The notes beneath the pieces are model-generated. The model had not been told where the DNA came from. It saw nothing but the letters and a program-made list of their open reading frames with translations, and searched no databases. From the NCBI GenBank assembly GCA_013397845.1, contig VZTG01002339.1, positions 289,655-353,654 of the forward strand: a stretch of DNA of 64,000 nt. The letters run 5' to 3'. Positions 13,690 to 25,239 of this stretch are shown piece after piece; position 1 is the first letter of the stretch, and each line of letters opens with the position of its first letter. The stretch comes from Melanocharis versteri. Its lineage: Eukaryota; Chordata; Aves; Passeriformes; Melanocharitidae. A program made the translations under genes and the position numbers.

Positions 13690-15370
13690 AAATAAAACAT
13701 TAATGGCTTTATTCAAATAAATACATATTTTAATAGGTAAAATGTATCTGAAACATGAATTCTTCCTGATTCTAAATTTCAGACTACGTAAAAAGTCAAA
13801 ATGATGGGCTATACTGGCCAAAGGTTGGTTACAAGAGTTTTTATTTTGCAAACTATACAGAAACAGTAAAAAAGAAAATGCATTATACCTCTCAATATTA
13901 CATAAGATAAACATTAGATTTAGTATTTACTGTGTAGAAATTAATTCAAATAAGAATCTTATTTTCCTCTTAATTAATGATGGGAAAACAGTGATTCATT
14001 TTTAAATTATACAACCTGTAGTAATACATTATACAGGTCATGTCAATTTTATTGTGGGCAGAAAGAAACAGATAGGATATGAATGAAGATGGCGGAGTCC
14101 CAAAATGTCTACACAATTAATTAACATGCTAACATAAATACAGTGATTAAAGTAATTTTCTCTACAGTCAAATCTTAAGTGCTAGTCTACACAATAAGTA
14201 TAATCTAGACCACATGGTAATTACATAATAATAAGAAAAAAATTAAAATAATCCATTTTCTTCATTCCAGCAGCAGTACCTATACTGGTATTAATTTGGT
14301 AATTGGGTGTGCTTAGCTATTGCCTAACATCCTATACTGGTATGCATGCTAAAACCTCTCTAGTTCTATTTTGCAAGGCACCTTTACAATACGTTCTCTA
14401 AGTTTCTGCACTAGTAACAGAAAACAACATGAATTAAGATAAAGAGCAAAACTATTTCCTCATATAAGAAAATAAAAAGCATCATTGTACATTTATTAAA
14501 AACTATCTTGGGGCAAGTGACAATACTCTGAAATACAGTCATGTATAAAGGTAATACAATTTTAAGCAAATCTTTTTTCCCATGTAAATATTTTACGATA
14601 GTCTGATTAAAGAGAAATACAGAGAAACCACAAAGGGTGAAGCAATGTTTAAGAAAATAATGACAAAGCTTATATGACCTTGACATGAAACCAAAGAAAG
14701 GAAGGACAAGAAAATTTTAGAATTACAGAACTGGTGCTTGTCCATGCTTCTGCTTTTGAAAAATCCTTTCAATAATCCAGCCATTTTCTAATAAAAACAT
14801 AACTACAGATGCAAATCCAAAGGAGGACTTTGCTATAGTTTTGCCTCCTGATTTTTCTCCATACCTTTGGTTAATTAAAGGCTGGTTGAGATGCTACTTG
14901 TGCACCAATGTTTTTCTACTGCAATACATTTCTGATTCATTAAATGGACAACTGCAGGGCCAAAAACACTGACGGAACTGAAGTTAAGTCACAGTATGCA
15001 TTCTGAAGAGGACATGCACAGTTCCAAGTAAGGGCAAATATCTTTTCAGTAGAATTTTAAAGAGACTGGTTGGCTTTCTAGTGTGTTTTGCACATATATA
15101 TATTTTCAGTAGCACATAACATTTTTTTTCTTCAGGCTAGAATTCCAATGTGTTTTCTTCAGCACAACGGCATTTAAAAACTCAAAAGCACATGATGTAA
15201 TTATTCTTATTTAAACAAAAAAGTCTATGACTCCAGCTGCAATGTTTGAAATAATCATACAAAATATACATATTTGTTAGAACCCTTTTGATCTTGGAGA
15301 GCAAAGGGATTTTATGAAATATCATCTTGTGAAATTTAGAAAGGTACAACATATGGACCCCTTAGTATCA
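13690..15370 (-). other. SPOCK3: Probable SPOCK3 3'UTR
   Basis: The region follows the SPOCK3 stop codon (15371-15373) directly on the minus strand, and is AT-rich with no plausible coding content. The distal limit is an inference. A canonical AATAAA on the minus strand (plus 13708-13713) is followed after about 10 nt by a U-rich stretch, which makes it the best-looking end. Other AATAAA hexamers on the minus strand lie at plus 14492-14497, 14048-14053, 13840-13845, 13498-13503 and 13402-13407, so shorter or longer 3'UTRs are possible. A length near 1.7 kb would be similar to the mammalian gene as I remember it. Confidence 0.4.
13708..13713 (-). promoter_or_regulatory. SPOCK3: Candidate polyadenylation signal (AATAAA)
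   Basis: The minus strand reads GAATAAAGCC, followed within about 10 nt by a TGTTTTATTT stretch that could serve as the downstream U/GU-rich element. It is the most complete of several AATAAA hexamers downstream of the SPOCK3 stop codon. Use of this site is inferred, not shown. Confidence 0.4.
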
Positions 15371-15543
15371 TCAAATATATCCATCATGATCATCGTCATC
15401 ATCAGCATCATCATCTCCTTCATCTTCATCATCATCTTCAATTTCATCTTCATCATTCATTATTTCATCCTCATCATCTTCATCATCTGTCCACTCATGG
15501 AAATCGCCAGAGGCAAAATCACCTGAAGTCTCTAAATCGATAG
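15371..15543 (-). CDS. SPOCK3: SPOCK3 terminal coding exon: GAG sites and acidic C-terminus
   Basis: This is the last coding exon of testican-3, a secreted heparan/chondroitin-sulfate proteoglycan of the extracellular matrix, best known from brain. On the minus strand the acceptor ttttTAG precedes position 15543. The exon starts with two bases that complete a GCT (Ala) codon with the G ending the previous exon. It encodes 56 further residues, beginning IDLETSGDFASGDFHEW, then a tail dominated by Asp and Glu, ending DDDDDHDGYI before TGA at 15373-15371. The two SGD motifs in acidic context are the expected glycosaminoglycan attachment serines. The segment matches the human C-terminus almost residue for residue, except in the last acidic run. 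Most of the tail is encoded by GAT/GAA/GAC codons, giving an imperfect ATC/TTC repeat on the plus strand. Confidence 0.96.
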
Positions 15544-16558
15544 CTAAAAAGGTATGATAGTTATAGAAAAGACACAAGATACACTACATATTTATAGTAT
15601 ATTTTGCATAATCATACAAAAGGCACACCAGAATATTTACTTTCAGGACAACTACAGAGTGTGACATAAAAACAAAATATAAATAATATGAAGATTCTTT
15701 TGTCATAAAAAATCCACCTCAATTTTGAATGAAATTCTCAATGTTAACAAAAAGAGACAAATTTTATGGATTTGTAGAACTGCAATAAGTGCTAGGAACA
15801 ATTGAAAAAAATTTAAGTCCAACTTAGAGATGACAACAAGGACTACTGATAATATACACTGACTATTGTTCACTTCTTACATATTATCTTGAACTATATT
15901 GAACTGTCCATTTATCTAGAAATGATCCTGGATCAGATGGACAATAGGCCTGAGCTTGTACCTCAAATACTGTGTTCAATTTACTCTCTGCTTCAGGCTA
16001 TGTTCTTTTGTTGGAGAAGAAGTGAAAAGGAGTCATAAATGACTTTTTTTTAAAAAAAAAGAGGAAAAATACTTTTTTTTTCATTTTTTATATCTAGGAC
16101 ATCAAATAAAGGTGACATGGGAATTCTTGGAAGAAGCTGCACAGTGCTGTAGGGAAGGGAAAAATATAAGGGAAGATTTAGTGTGCTAAAAACTTTTGGC
16201 AATTCCCTCAAATAGAAACTGAAAAAAATGTCAAATCGAATTCACTAGCATGCTGATTACCCAAAGGAATTTCATGAGACATTCTGGGACTTATCTAATG
16301 CTGTTCTAGAAAATTAATTTTTCCTGGGTTTACACACACTATGCCAAGCACATATAAGAGGTCTATTAATAGTTGACACAGTGACAGGAGTTCCAAAAAA
16401 TAATGAAGCAAGAGCAATAACAAGTTATAACTTGTTATTTTTTGTATCAAAATCCATGTAGTTGGGTCCCACGTCTCTTACTGAAGAAATTGAACCTGGC
16501 TGTCAATCAAAGGGAACAACACCTCCAAACCAAACACCACAAAAGGTTCTTAACTTAC
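15544..16558 (-). other. SPOCK3: SPOCK3 intron (last)
   Basis: A 1015-bp intron in phase 1, with donor GTAAGTT after 16559 and acceptor TTTTTAG before 15543. It is AT-rich, with a T8A9 near-palindrome at about 16043-16061. No further gene or recognisable repeat was seen. Confidence 0.93.
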
Positions 16559-16696
16559 CACATTCCGCTGCGCCGTTCGTTCTGGATCCTGACACCTCAT
16601 TGCCGTATCTGTCCACGCACCAGCACTGCCCTAGGCTCCCGTGGCACTGACTTGGTTTGTAATACCCATCCTCATCACAGAAGGGGATGTACTGCC
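16559..16696 (-). CDS. SPOCK3: SPOCK3 exon: thyroglobulin type-1 domain, main part
   Basis: A 138-nt exon in phase 1 at both ends. On the minus strand it follows ...TGCATTGCAG and ends ...GAATGTG before gtaagtt. It encodes QYIPFCDEDGYYKPSQCHGS, then LGQCWCVDRYGNEVSG and SRTNGAAEC, with shared codons at both borders. The CDEDGYY-x-x-x-QC, CWCV and terminal Cys motifs are the diagnostic signature of a thyroglobulin type-1 repeat. In the testican family this domain is linked with protease inhibition and protein interaction. All expected cysteines are present, and the ORF is undamaged. Differences from human testican-3 are conservative (for example PFC for PLC, KPS for KPT). Confidence 0.97.
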
Positions 16697-17849
16697 CTGC
16701 AATGCAGATACAGACTTACATTGAATAAGTACACCAGAATCCATGTATTGGCCAACGTCACAATTATAGCAGAGAGCAACTACCTTTTGCTGTTTCATCA
16801 TTCCAGACTCTACACTGATTGCTTCAGTAGTACCAAATTCAGTTAACCCAAGGTGACTGAATATATCAAATGTGGGAGGGAAAATAACACGTATCAGTCT
16901 TGCACTGATTTCAAGAAATAAAGTGAGCGATCTGCCTCTAAATTTTTTGTTGATCCTGTGATACATATTCCTTACTCCCTGAATGCCACAGTCCAATTTT
17001 CACTGTATTCTGGTGAAAAGGCTCAAATGTAGGACCCACTTTTGAATGGGCAGTTCTATCATCTGTGGTATACAAACAAGTCTGAATAGTAAGGGCCAGG
17101 CTTCCTGACTAACAAACCACCTGCTACAAGGAGTTATCTGTGTTTAATATGTATTTCACAAAACACTTATTTATATATTAATATTTAATTATTCTGCCAC
17201 AGAAGACAAATGCAGCAGAACACACCACAAAAAACTGTAAAAAATTAATATTAAATTTGCATTTATATGTACAAGAGGGGCTTTTTTTGTGAGGTAGTGA
17301 CTTGCCTACAGCTGAATAATCCACTGTTTATCACTTGGACCAAATGGAGACCAAAATTAACAAAATATCCATATGAAAGCATTTGAAGTGTATAGTTCTT
17401 GTTAGAAACCATTCTTATGAGAAATTCAGTTTTGACAGCTTCAGGTCAAGCCTTTTATTGCAGCTTTTACACAGTGGCTAGTGGTAAATGAAGACTTTAC
17501 ACTTCAGAAATATTGATGCAGTATAAACTGATTCACAACAAAGACTTCAATTACTTACAGAATATTACAGTTAAAGGATCAGCAGAAATACAACTTTAGG
17601 AGTACCTTATGCTGTCCCCTCTGTAACTGTAAAAATGTACCTTCTATTAGGGTAATAAAACAGATGTAAGAGCTTTTGGTAGGTAAGGTAATAAAACTAA
17701 GTTTAATAGCTTTCAAAAATTTCATAAATTTTGTTGCTGAGATTTACTATGGTCTATCTTCATTACATTAACATTGATTTTGTGTTGCTGTTTAACTAGC
17801 GTTATTTATGTAAGTAATAAAACCTTCAAAAGAATGATCTATGGCTCAC
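16697..17849 (-). other. SPOCK3: SPOCK3 intron
   Basis: A 1153-bp phase-1 intron between the two thyroglobulin-domain exons, with donor GTGAGCC and acceptor TTGCAG. The sequence is AT-rich and no repeat or gene was recognised. Confidence 0.93.
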
Positions 17850-17912
17850 CTAGAAGCTTCTTTCCTCCTTGCTGCCTCTGAATGTTGCTGAGTTCTGTCT
17901 GGCAAGGTGGGT
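17850..17912 (-). CDS. SPOCK3: SPOCK3 exon: start of the thyroglobulin type-1 domain
   Basis: A 63-nt exon, phase 1 at both ends. On the minus strand it follows GTTCTAG and ends CTTCTAG before gtgagcc. With the G from the preceding exon it encodes DPPCQTELSNIQRQQGGKKL followed by L, and then a shared Gly codon. This is the linker from the EC domain into the thyroglobulin type-1 domain and supplies its first cysteine. Human testican-3 reads DPPCQTELSNIQKRQGVKKL here, so identity is very high. The exon is too short to stand out as an ORF and was found by homology and splice sites. Confidence 0.96.
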   Translation of the reverse strand, partial: THLARQNSATFRGSKEERSF

Positions 17913-20900
17913 CTAGAACGACATAAAAAATGTTAAATAGGTTAGGACAGAAAGCACACGACTTAGTTTTCACAGTTTGCCATGTTGTAAGGTCACTCTA
18001 ACTAATGATCTTATGAAACACACGCATCTGAAGTAAAAGAATTGCCACACCTTGCTACAGCTTCAGAATCTTGAACCTGCACACCACCGTGGGTTTGTGC
18101 AAAATGCCACTCCCAGCTAACTTATCTCAAGTGAGCATCTAGTCACTAGTCTGGAGGATCGAGGAATGCTAGACCAAAATAGTTACTCTATCACACTCTA
18201 CTTTACTGGTCTATAAATATCAGAGTGCAACTGTGAAGCTTGCCCATGTGTTGGTTAAAAACAGGATGGCTCTTTTAATGTTTTCCCTTTTGTCCTCTTT
18301 AGAAGTCATGTTCCAATTTTGTATTTCACGTACTACATAATAAAATAAGACCTTTTCCTTCACTGAAATCTGCAAGATTGTGATTCTTTGGCAACAATTT
18401 AAGACTGAACCCCATGGGTACAAAGCCCCATGTGCAACAAACTAACTTAAAAATGAGGCCAAATTTAAGATGGCTCTAAGAAGCAGAATATGTATTAAAA
18501 TTCAATCTTTCATTCTTCAGTTATAGTTTATTCTAGTTCTGAATAATGTAATTTTCTACTGTCTGTAAAAGAAAGTCGCAGTATGCTCCATAAATGGGAA
18601 GAAAATAAGTTGTCAACGTGTTTACATCACTGCTGAATAATGAAAGAATCAAAGACAGCAAAGCACTAATTAATCTCAGAACACTGGCACTGCATACTAC
18701 ATTAGACCATTAGCAACAGGGCATTTCTCATTCTGAACCAGCAATAGAATCACTGAATTTACTCACAGGTGTCTTTAGCTTGCACCGCTCTCAAACAAAA
18801 TCTTACATTCCATGAATATTAAATGCATTTTCCATTTTTAGCAGACTCTGATAATTTGCAATACATCTTGACCATGTACTTAACCCAACGATCCCTTTTT
18901 CTCCATGCAAATAGAAAAAGGTGATCTGAGCTGATTTAAAGATGCCTAACACTGGCCTAGCCCATTGATGCAGAACCAGATGTAAGACCAGAACCCAGTC
19001 GCTGTGTAGGGCACCATGGTGACAAATGCCTAGATGAAGTGGGGATCAAAAATACACTTCTGGTGAACACAGAGCCTCTTGGCTGGCACAGCCTAGTTAC
19101 TCCAACAGGCCTTTGGTATTACCTAAGAGAGTAAATAAAAACTAGTAAACAATAATAACCCCTTACTGACAGCAGGCCGTTCATTTCTCTTGGTTTTACA
19201 TTTTAAATAACATTTGCATATCCAATACATTAAAAGAAGCTTATAAATGTTTCCCGTGGCCTCAACTCTGTTGGGCCAGGTTTTTCACACTAAATCTATA
19301 ATGATTCTTTTTAGAGTGAAGGTCACAAGAGTAGGCTCCACTTTCAAAACACTGTCAACGGGAGTCTTAATGCCAGAAGAAATTTTCAGGAGTTGTCTTT
19401 CCAGAAAACCAATCAATTTTCTGTGTGTGCTCTTGAAAAATCACTGAGATTTGACATCATTGGGTGGATACTGGGTTTTAAGAATTCAGTCTTTGAGTAT
19501 TTGCTGAGGCTACGTAAAATTTTACTTTTTTTGTTGTAAGAAGTACTTTGATGATGATCATGCTCACTATTTCATTACCTTTCAAAACTAAGGTTTCTGT
19601 CTTTCCCAATATTCGAAGATTTAAACTCTTAACGTTGCAATGTTTTGAGGATTGATTATTTCTTAAACTAAAGGTATTTTCTACTAATCATTAATCTAAC
19701 AAATGACAGTCATTTGTCATACAAGTATCACAGGTTATAAGGATCTAGGATTGGGGTGGATTTGGCAGTGTTAGGTTAATGATTGGGTTATGTCACAGAA
19801 CCTCCCTCTCCTCTCCTCGCCTCGCCTCTCTCCTCTTGACGGGAAATATGCCAGTGAAGAAGAACTAGTCAAATAGGAAGAATACATGTATTTTTTTCCA
19901 TGAAAAATAATCCTAAATTAGAAACACAGATCTGCACACATGAGCACTAACATGTAGAAATGTTAAAAATTATGAATGATGCCTAGAGAAAAAAAATCTT
20001 TTTTTATAACTATAAGTCTTTGGTGGCATAATTACAAAAAGGAATACCATTAACCCAGAGGTAAAAAGGCAAAACGAGACAGTTACTTACCGAAAACACT
20101 CTTCTTCTCAGAAGCTGGGTCTTCAAGATTCACACTTAAGCTTTGCTTTCAGGATAAAAGCAGCAAGAACACTTAAAAATACTAAATCACTCTGGTGCTT
20201 AAAACTGTCAAAGAGAATGGCAGGCTAGAAGTTCAACCAATTCCTTTTGGTTGACAGCACATTCTTTTTCTCTCTCCCCAAATCATAATGGTTCCCTCTT
20301 TATTTGCAGGTAAGTTCCTAAGTTTGAAAAGCTTTTTTTTACGTTTCTGAAATTATTTCAATAAAAAAAGCAGTCACTGGGCAACTTATGGCAGTCTTGA
20401 GCCAAGGAGAAAAAAAATCCATTACAAAAATCAGGGTGGTAGCTTCTCTTGAAATAGCAACGAATCTGACATCAGTCTGTCTGAAAACCTGAATACAAAT
20501 AAGATATATACTCATCTTCATCCTTAATCTACTTTCACACATGTGGCAGGAATTGTCCTTCTGATAATATCAGTGCATGGCTAGGAGTGAATCATGAACC
20601 ATGTAACACCAGCCATTCACAGCTCAAAGTACTGGTGCACATCAGAGTATCCAATGCTATTAACGCCAGCCCCTGAGACATCAACATCCAGTCATGTCAA
20701 GAAGTGCTTCAAGGCAAGCACAATTAAGCTTTGATCTACCAAAACGGCACATTAACAGATCAACTGGAGTCAAACTGGTAGGTCTGACAAAGAATATCTA
20801 CAATTTTTAACAGGTAGATCTCAAGGAGCAGTTACCCACACAGTGAGCCTCCAACTTTCAGAGATTCTCCTACTTAAATACAAAACAGTGATTTTTCACC

Positions 20901-23900
20901 TATCAAGTAGATAATATCTGGCAGAGCCCCTGGGTTCTAGAATATGGTCTACTGCAGGTAAGGCTGTCTTGTGATGTCTTGCCTATACTTTGGGTCAAGC
21001 ATTATAATTGTTGGACATCCAAGGTTTGTACTTCAGGGGTCTGAAGCACCAATACTACACTTAAAGAAGTCTTCCAGGGGATCTCATTTATGATCATCAT
21101 TTATCTTGATAAAAGAATGTTACACCCTCCTTTATAACGATCTATAAACATATTTGAAGTCCTTGCAATCTTAAGACTGATAAATGCAAATCATGATAAT
21201 TATCATTCTTCTGTTAGAGAGACTCTTTTTAAAGTTATGAAGATGTCTTCTAGGCATGACAGATAGAAGAGCCTGTAGGAAAACGCATCCAGAAGAAATC
21301 TGGACTAACAGATCCATGCAGAGGCCTGCAGTAAAGAAATACTTTGTTGCCAAGAGTTAATATTCCCAGCAAAACTGGCTACTCTCCTACTCTGAATCAG
21401 TGATGCAACAAAACAAGGCTGCAGTAATGAATTTCTGGAAGAAAAAAAAATCAACCTATAAAAAGGCCAAGATTGCAAAGGCCTCAGCATTTAGGTAAGC
21501 ACTAAAGTGTCAAGTCGGCATTGAACTAAGAAAGTAAGTTCTGAGGATGGGCACTGAAACACTTGCATGGATTGTTGAAAACAGAGGGTCACAGTGACCA
21601 AAGTGTACAGAAAGACTCACAAAGAGCAATGGCACAGTACAGGTTTTGATGTATTGCAGAAATGCATTTCAGTGCCTTGGATATAACTCAGAAATACTAA
21701 ACTACATTTAAAGCAGAATAAGGGCAAGAAAAAATGCAGTAAGCATCACTGGACTATACCTAAGTTTTTAAGTATAAGTCAAGGAAGGACAGCTACTAAA
21801 GAAAGACGATCTGCTTCACAAGAAAATCTGACTTCAGGATTCATAAAACGCTGTTTATATTGACTAGAAGTTGTTAGCAATGTGCAGTAATGGGCCTAAT
21901 GTTGGGTAATGCGCCATGATGGATCTCAAGCAGAAAGAAAGAATGAAGGAAAATCTCAAGCACTTGACTGATCCTGACAGTCTTGCACAGTGAAACTAAG
22001 ATCAAAGACCATGAGGGCTTCTCAGATAATGACTAAAGCAAATACTATGTACTTTTAAAAAGCACAATGAAATTGCTATCCCAGTATGGGATATATATGG
22101 TTGACTAAATTTTGTATTCCCTTTTGAACATTGTTAATCAACAATGGTACAGTAAAACCACTGATCTGCCCAGAAAGCACTACTAAGCTCAATGAATACA
22201 GAGAACTGCTCAACATGGCTTGAAGCATTCTTAATACCAACTTACTTTAATAAACATCAGAAAGAAGCTGCTGAATTTCTCAGCTTTTCCATCTCTTTGC
22301 TATTAATAGCAAAGGCTTAGTTAAAGGCCTTATTTAGATCATTCCATGAAGTAAACATGACCAAACATAAACACATTCTACGGTTCAGCTTAACAATGCA
22401 AATTGCAAGCAGAGAATTCAGTGGCTCACTAATGCACTAGGGAGGTAGGGCTGGGTCTGCTGTGCAAGAGCTAATACTAAGACATGACAAACAAAGACTG
22501 TAAGATGCTTTTTCCTCCTTACACCAAAAAATGGAGAATACAGATTTTGATGACAGTGTCAGTTTCAAAGGATGAAGTGCATGTTTAATGTGCAAGGGTT
22601 TCTGAAACTGAGATTTCATTTCATATATAATGTTTAGGAGACATCTTTTTTACTATATACTCAAATACACTCCAGTATCAAAGACTATCTAATCCATTTG
22701 AAAACAGTATCTTATCTCAACACCGTTATCAAGACAGTGAGGAAATTGGTAGAAGGGGGAAGAAAAGCTTGATAACGTTGAGTTCTGCAATGTGAAGAAT
22801 GAGTGTCACTGAAAGATGGATCTGTTACGGTACCATTAATAAAATTCTGTAGTGATTAGATCAGTCTTTACAATATCATCCTCAGGTTCTAACAGTACAC
22901 TGAGCAAATATTATACACAAAATGTGTTTATAGGTAAGAAAATGCAAAACTACTTGAAACTGATCTGTGGAAGTGTTTTTTTAATGCCCTGGTTATGCCA
23001 TGCATGCATTATACGATACTGGTGGAAAAACCTTGGACCATAGTAGGCCACATGTAATTTGCTGTACTTCCTCTGGCAATTGGAAAGAATTATACTGCCC
23101 TCCAAAGAGTAAGGGTATTTATATATCAAGCTTAAATGATTGTGGTGATTTTTTTATTTTATAGACAAATGAACAAAACATGTTATGTTCTTTAAGACCT
23201 ACGTTACTTCTGGGATGGGTTATTTTTAATTTGCTAGTTTTGTTAGCAGTACACACAGGCTTATAAAAAAAAGCAAAAATTATTGTTCTACTATAAAAAA
23301 AAAAGGTTTTTTGAAAGTTTAAATGTTAATTTTTTAACGAGAAAGTTACCAAAGAAAAGATATCTGCTATTTAGTATTTATCTACAGAAGTACAGCTTTA
23401 TTTTTATTTAGATTTACAACTGGCAGATGTGGCATGATAAAAACCTTTATTTCCACAGAAATCAGAATGAAACCATAAATGTTGAATGCTAATGGGAATT
23501 TATCATGAGAGTTTTAAGGATACAAGTGAGATTTTAAAACTGATACTAAAACTTTCAAAAAGGCTGAATTAGCTTTGCAAACTTTCCACCAAATCAGTTT
23601 TATCTCCTCTACTAGCAGTAGAAATTTGAATCCTGGTTGCTGTTTATCGTTTAGAAAAACTCCCTCATGTTAGTAAGAAAAATGTAGGGGTTATTCTGAC
23701 CAATTTTGGACAATATTCAATGAGTGAATTCCTCGATAAATTACAACTAGCTTGATTATATAATTTACATGATGTCTCACCTGTGTCTAGAATTGTTATA
23801 TATTCCTCAGGAAAATAATGCTTATAGGTTGTGTTTATTTGTATAAGCAAAATCACATCAGAACATTGACAAGCGATTCAACTAGGCAATAAAAACCAAC

Positions 23901-24398
23901 TGGTTTTAGGTCTAAATGACTGGAAAGAACTTTATCTATAATGTTCATTCAGCTATTTTATTAGACTCACTGAACATTAAGATACCCTACACTAGCAATA
24001 AAAAAGTTTATTTTATAATGTAGGCAAAGTAGACTGGGAAAGAAATAATTTAAGTAATTTTGTTCCTTATTTTCATCTCTTTCCTCTACATACATACTAA
24101 ATGTTGGCATGAGGAACAATATAGCTGTAAAAGCATTAGTGGCAGTGTTGCACTTTACTTGGAATCCTTCAATTTCTAGCAAGCCTTTCCATTTAGCTTG
24201 AGTTGTTTGGCTTTGTTTGTTTGGGGTTTTTTTTACTTCATTTTAGGTATTCACCGCAGGTCACAAACCTTAACACAAATTCACTGTACATCATTTAAGA
24301 GCCTGTAGTTCGCTGTAATCTTCTTAATATGGTAAAAAAAGATAAAGCCCAACAAAAAGGTCAGTCATATACATATGCAGGTTGATCTCGTCTCTTAC
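17913..24398 (-). other. SPOCK3: SPOCK3 intron
   Basis: A 6486-bp phase-1 intron between the EF-hand exon and the thyroglobulin exon, with donor GTAAGAG and acceptor TTCTAG. It holds a pyrimidine tract at 19801-19837 (plus strand) and an exon-like element with a strong donor at 20091. I recognise no transposon. The remaining sequence is featureless and AT-rich. Confidence 0.93.
20091..20120 (-). other. Exon-like element inside SPOCK3 intron (hypothetical)
   Basis: On the minus strand the sequence ends TTTTCG before gtaagtaac, a near-consensus splice donor. Taking the AG at plus 20122-20121 as acceptor gives a 30-nt element, phase 1 at both ends, that would add D-P-A-S-E-K-K-S-V-F between the EC and thyroglobulin domains. 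That acceptor has a poor pyrimidine tract. A better one (TTTTATCCTGAAAG) would start the exon at 20145, making it 55 nt with an in-frame stop. It may be an unused cryptic site. Confidence 0.2.
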
Positions 24399-24620
24399 CT
24401 TGCTGTCTTTGGAAGCAGTAGCACCACTCATTGTTAGATATCAAACTGTCTTTGTATGTGTCACAGGAGTTGAAGAACGCCCTGGTGCACGGCTCATTCT
24501 TGTCAAGGTAAATGCTTCCGAGTTCTGACTGGTCCAGCAACAGGTCATAGTTCGTATCGAGCCTGTTGAACATCCAGCCGAGGGAGTCTTTGCAAATTGG
24601 CAAAATGCTGGTATCAAATC
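24399..24620 (-). CDS. SPOCK3: SPOCK3 exon: EF-hand pair of the SPARC/BM-40 EC domain
   Basis: A 222-nt exon, phase 1 at both ends. On the minus strand it follows CCTCTTAG and ends CAGCAAG before gtaagag. After a shared Arg codon it reads FDTSILPICKDSLGWMFNRL, then DTNYDLLLDQSE (24523-24558), and DTYKDSLISNNE (24427-24462), followed by WCYCFQRQQ. The first loop is a canonical EF-hand calcium site (D, N, D, backbone, D, E at positions 1, 3, 5, 7, 9, 12). The second has Tyr at position 3, as remembered for human testican-3. The cysteines in EPCTRAFFNSC and WCYC are retained. The exon matches human testican-3 with few changes (for example ELGS for ELRS, EPCTR for EQCTK). The product is extracellular and calcium-binding. 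Confidence 0.98.
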
Positions 24621-25209
24621 CTAAGAGGCAAAACAAAAATAATAAAAATTATATAGGAGGAAAGCTAGAGCAGCTGCTGATCCCGGCCACCACAAAAGAA
24701 TGCTGCATCACGGAAATAGCTCTGGTTGTACATGGATACCATACATAAACAGTGTATGCTATTGAAATGTGTGGAGAAATTATATGTCAGATTCACTGTA
24801 AAAGCCACTAAATTAACCTGCTAAAATAATTAATCCTACCATCAGCCTCAAAGCATTTAGAAATATGAGTTTTCATATCAAATGTTATACGTATAGCACA
24901 CACATTATGTACAGTAATAAATGACATATAGTGATTTCCTGGAAAAAAATACTGATGAGGAATTTAAGTGATATTATAAATCAGGAGAATGAAACTTAAG
25001 TGGTAATTCCAGGTAACTTGTTGGAGTCTGTGCTTGTTTTTTTTTGTTCTGATAACATACATTTAAATCTATGGAAAAGGAACACGATAGTCAGCCTCAG
25101 CAGTGCTTTGAAAATTGTATTTTATCTTTACATGGTGCACTTTCTATCTTGGAGGAGGCCATGGAAAAGACAATTGCTAAGAGCAGCTGGCTGCCAGTAT
25201 CGTACTTAC

Positions 25210-25239
25210 CTATACAGCTTGCATCTTCCTAAATCACTG
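25210..25239 (-). other. Exon-like element with tandem acceptor, stop in frame (hypothetical)
   Basis: On the minus strand a pyrimidine-rich CTCTTTTTTC leads to AAGCAG, a NAGNAG tandem acceptor, and 27-30 nt further the sequence ends GTATAG before gtaagtac, a strong donor. In the phase-1 frame of the flanking SPOCK3 exons both versions contain TAG, so inclusion would truncate the protein. It is either a poison exon or a chance arrangement. Confidence 0.2.

Noticed and set aside
15314..15526. Plus-strand ORF rich in Ile, Phe and Ser
   Set aside because: It is the antisense of the Asp/Glu-rich SPOCK3 terminal exon.
16442..16846. 134-codon plus-strand ORF
   Set aside because: It spans the antisense of the thyroglobulin-domain exon and intron sequence and has no features of its own.
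16631..16996. 121-codon minus-strand ORF overlapping the thyroglobulin exon
   Set aside because: It uses a different frame from the conserved Cys-rich translation and runs through the splice acceptor into the intron.
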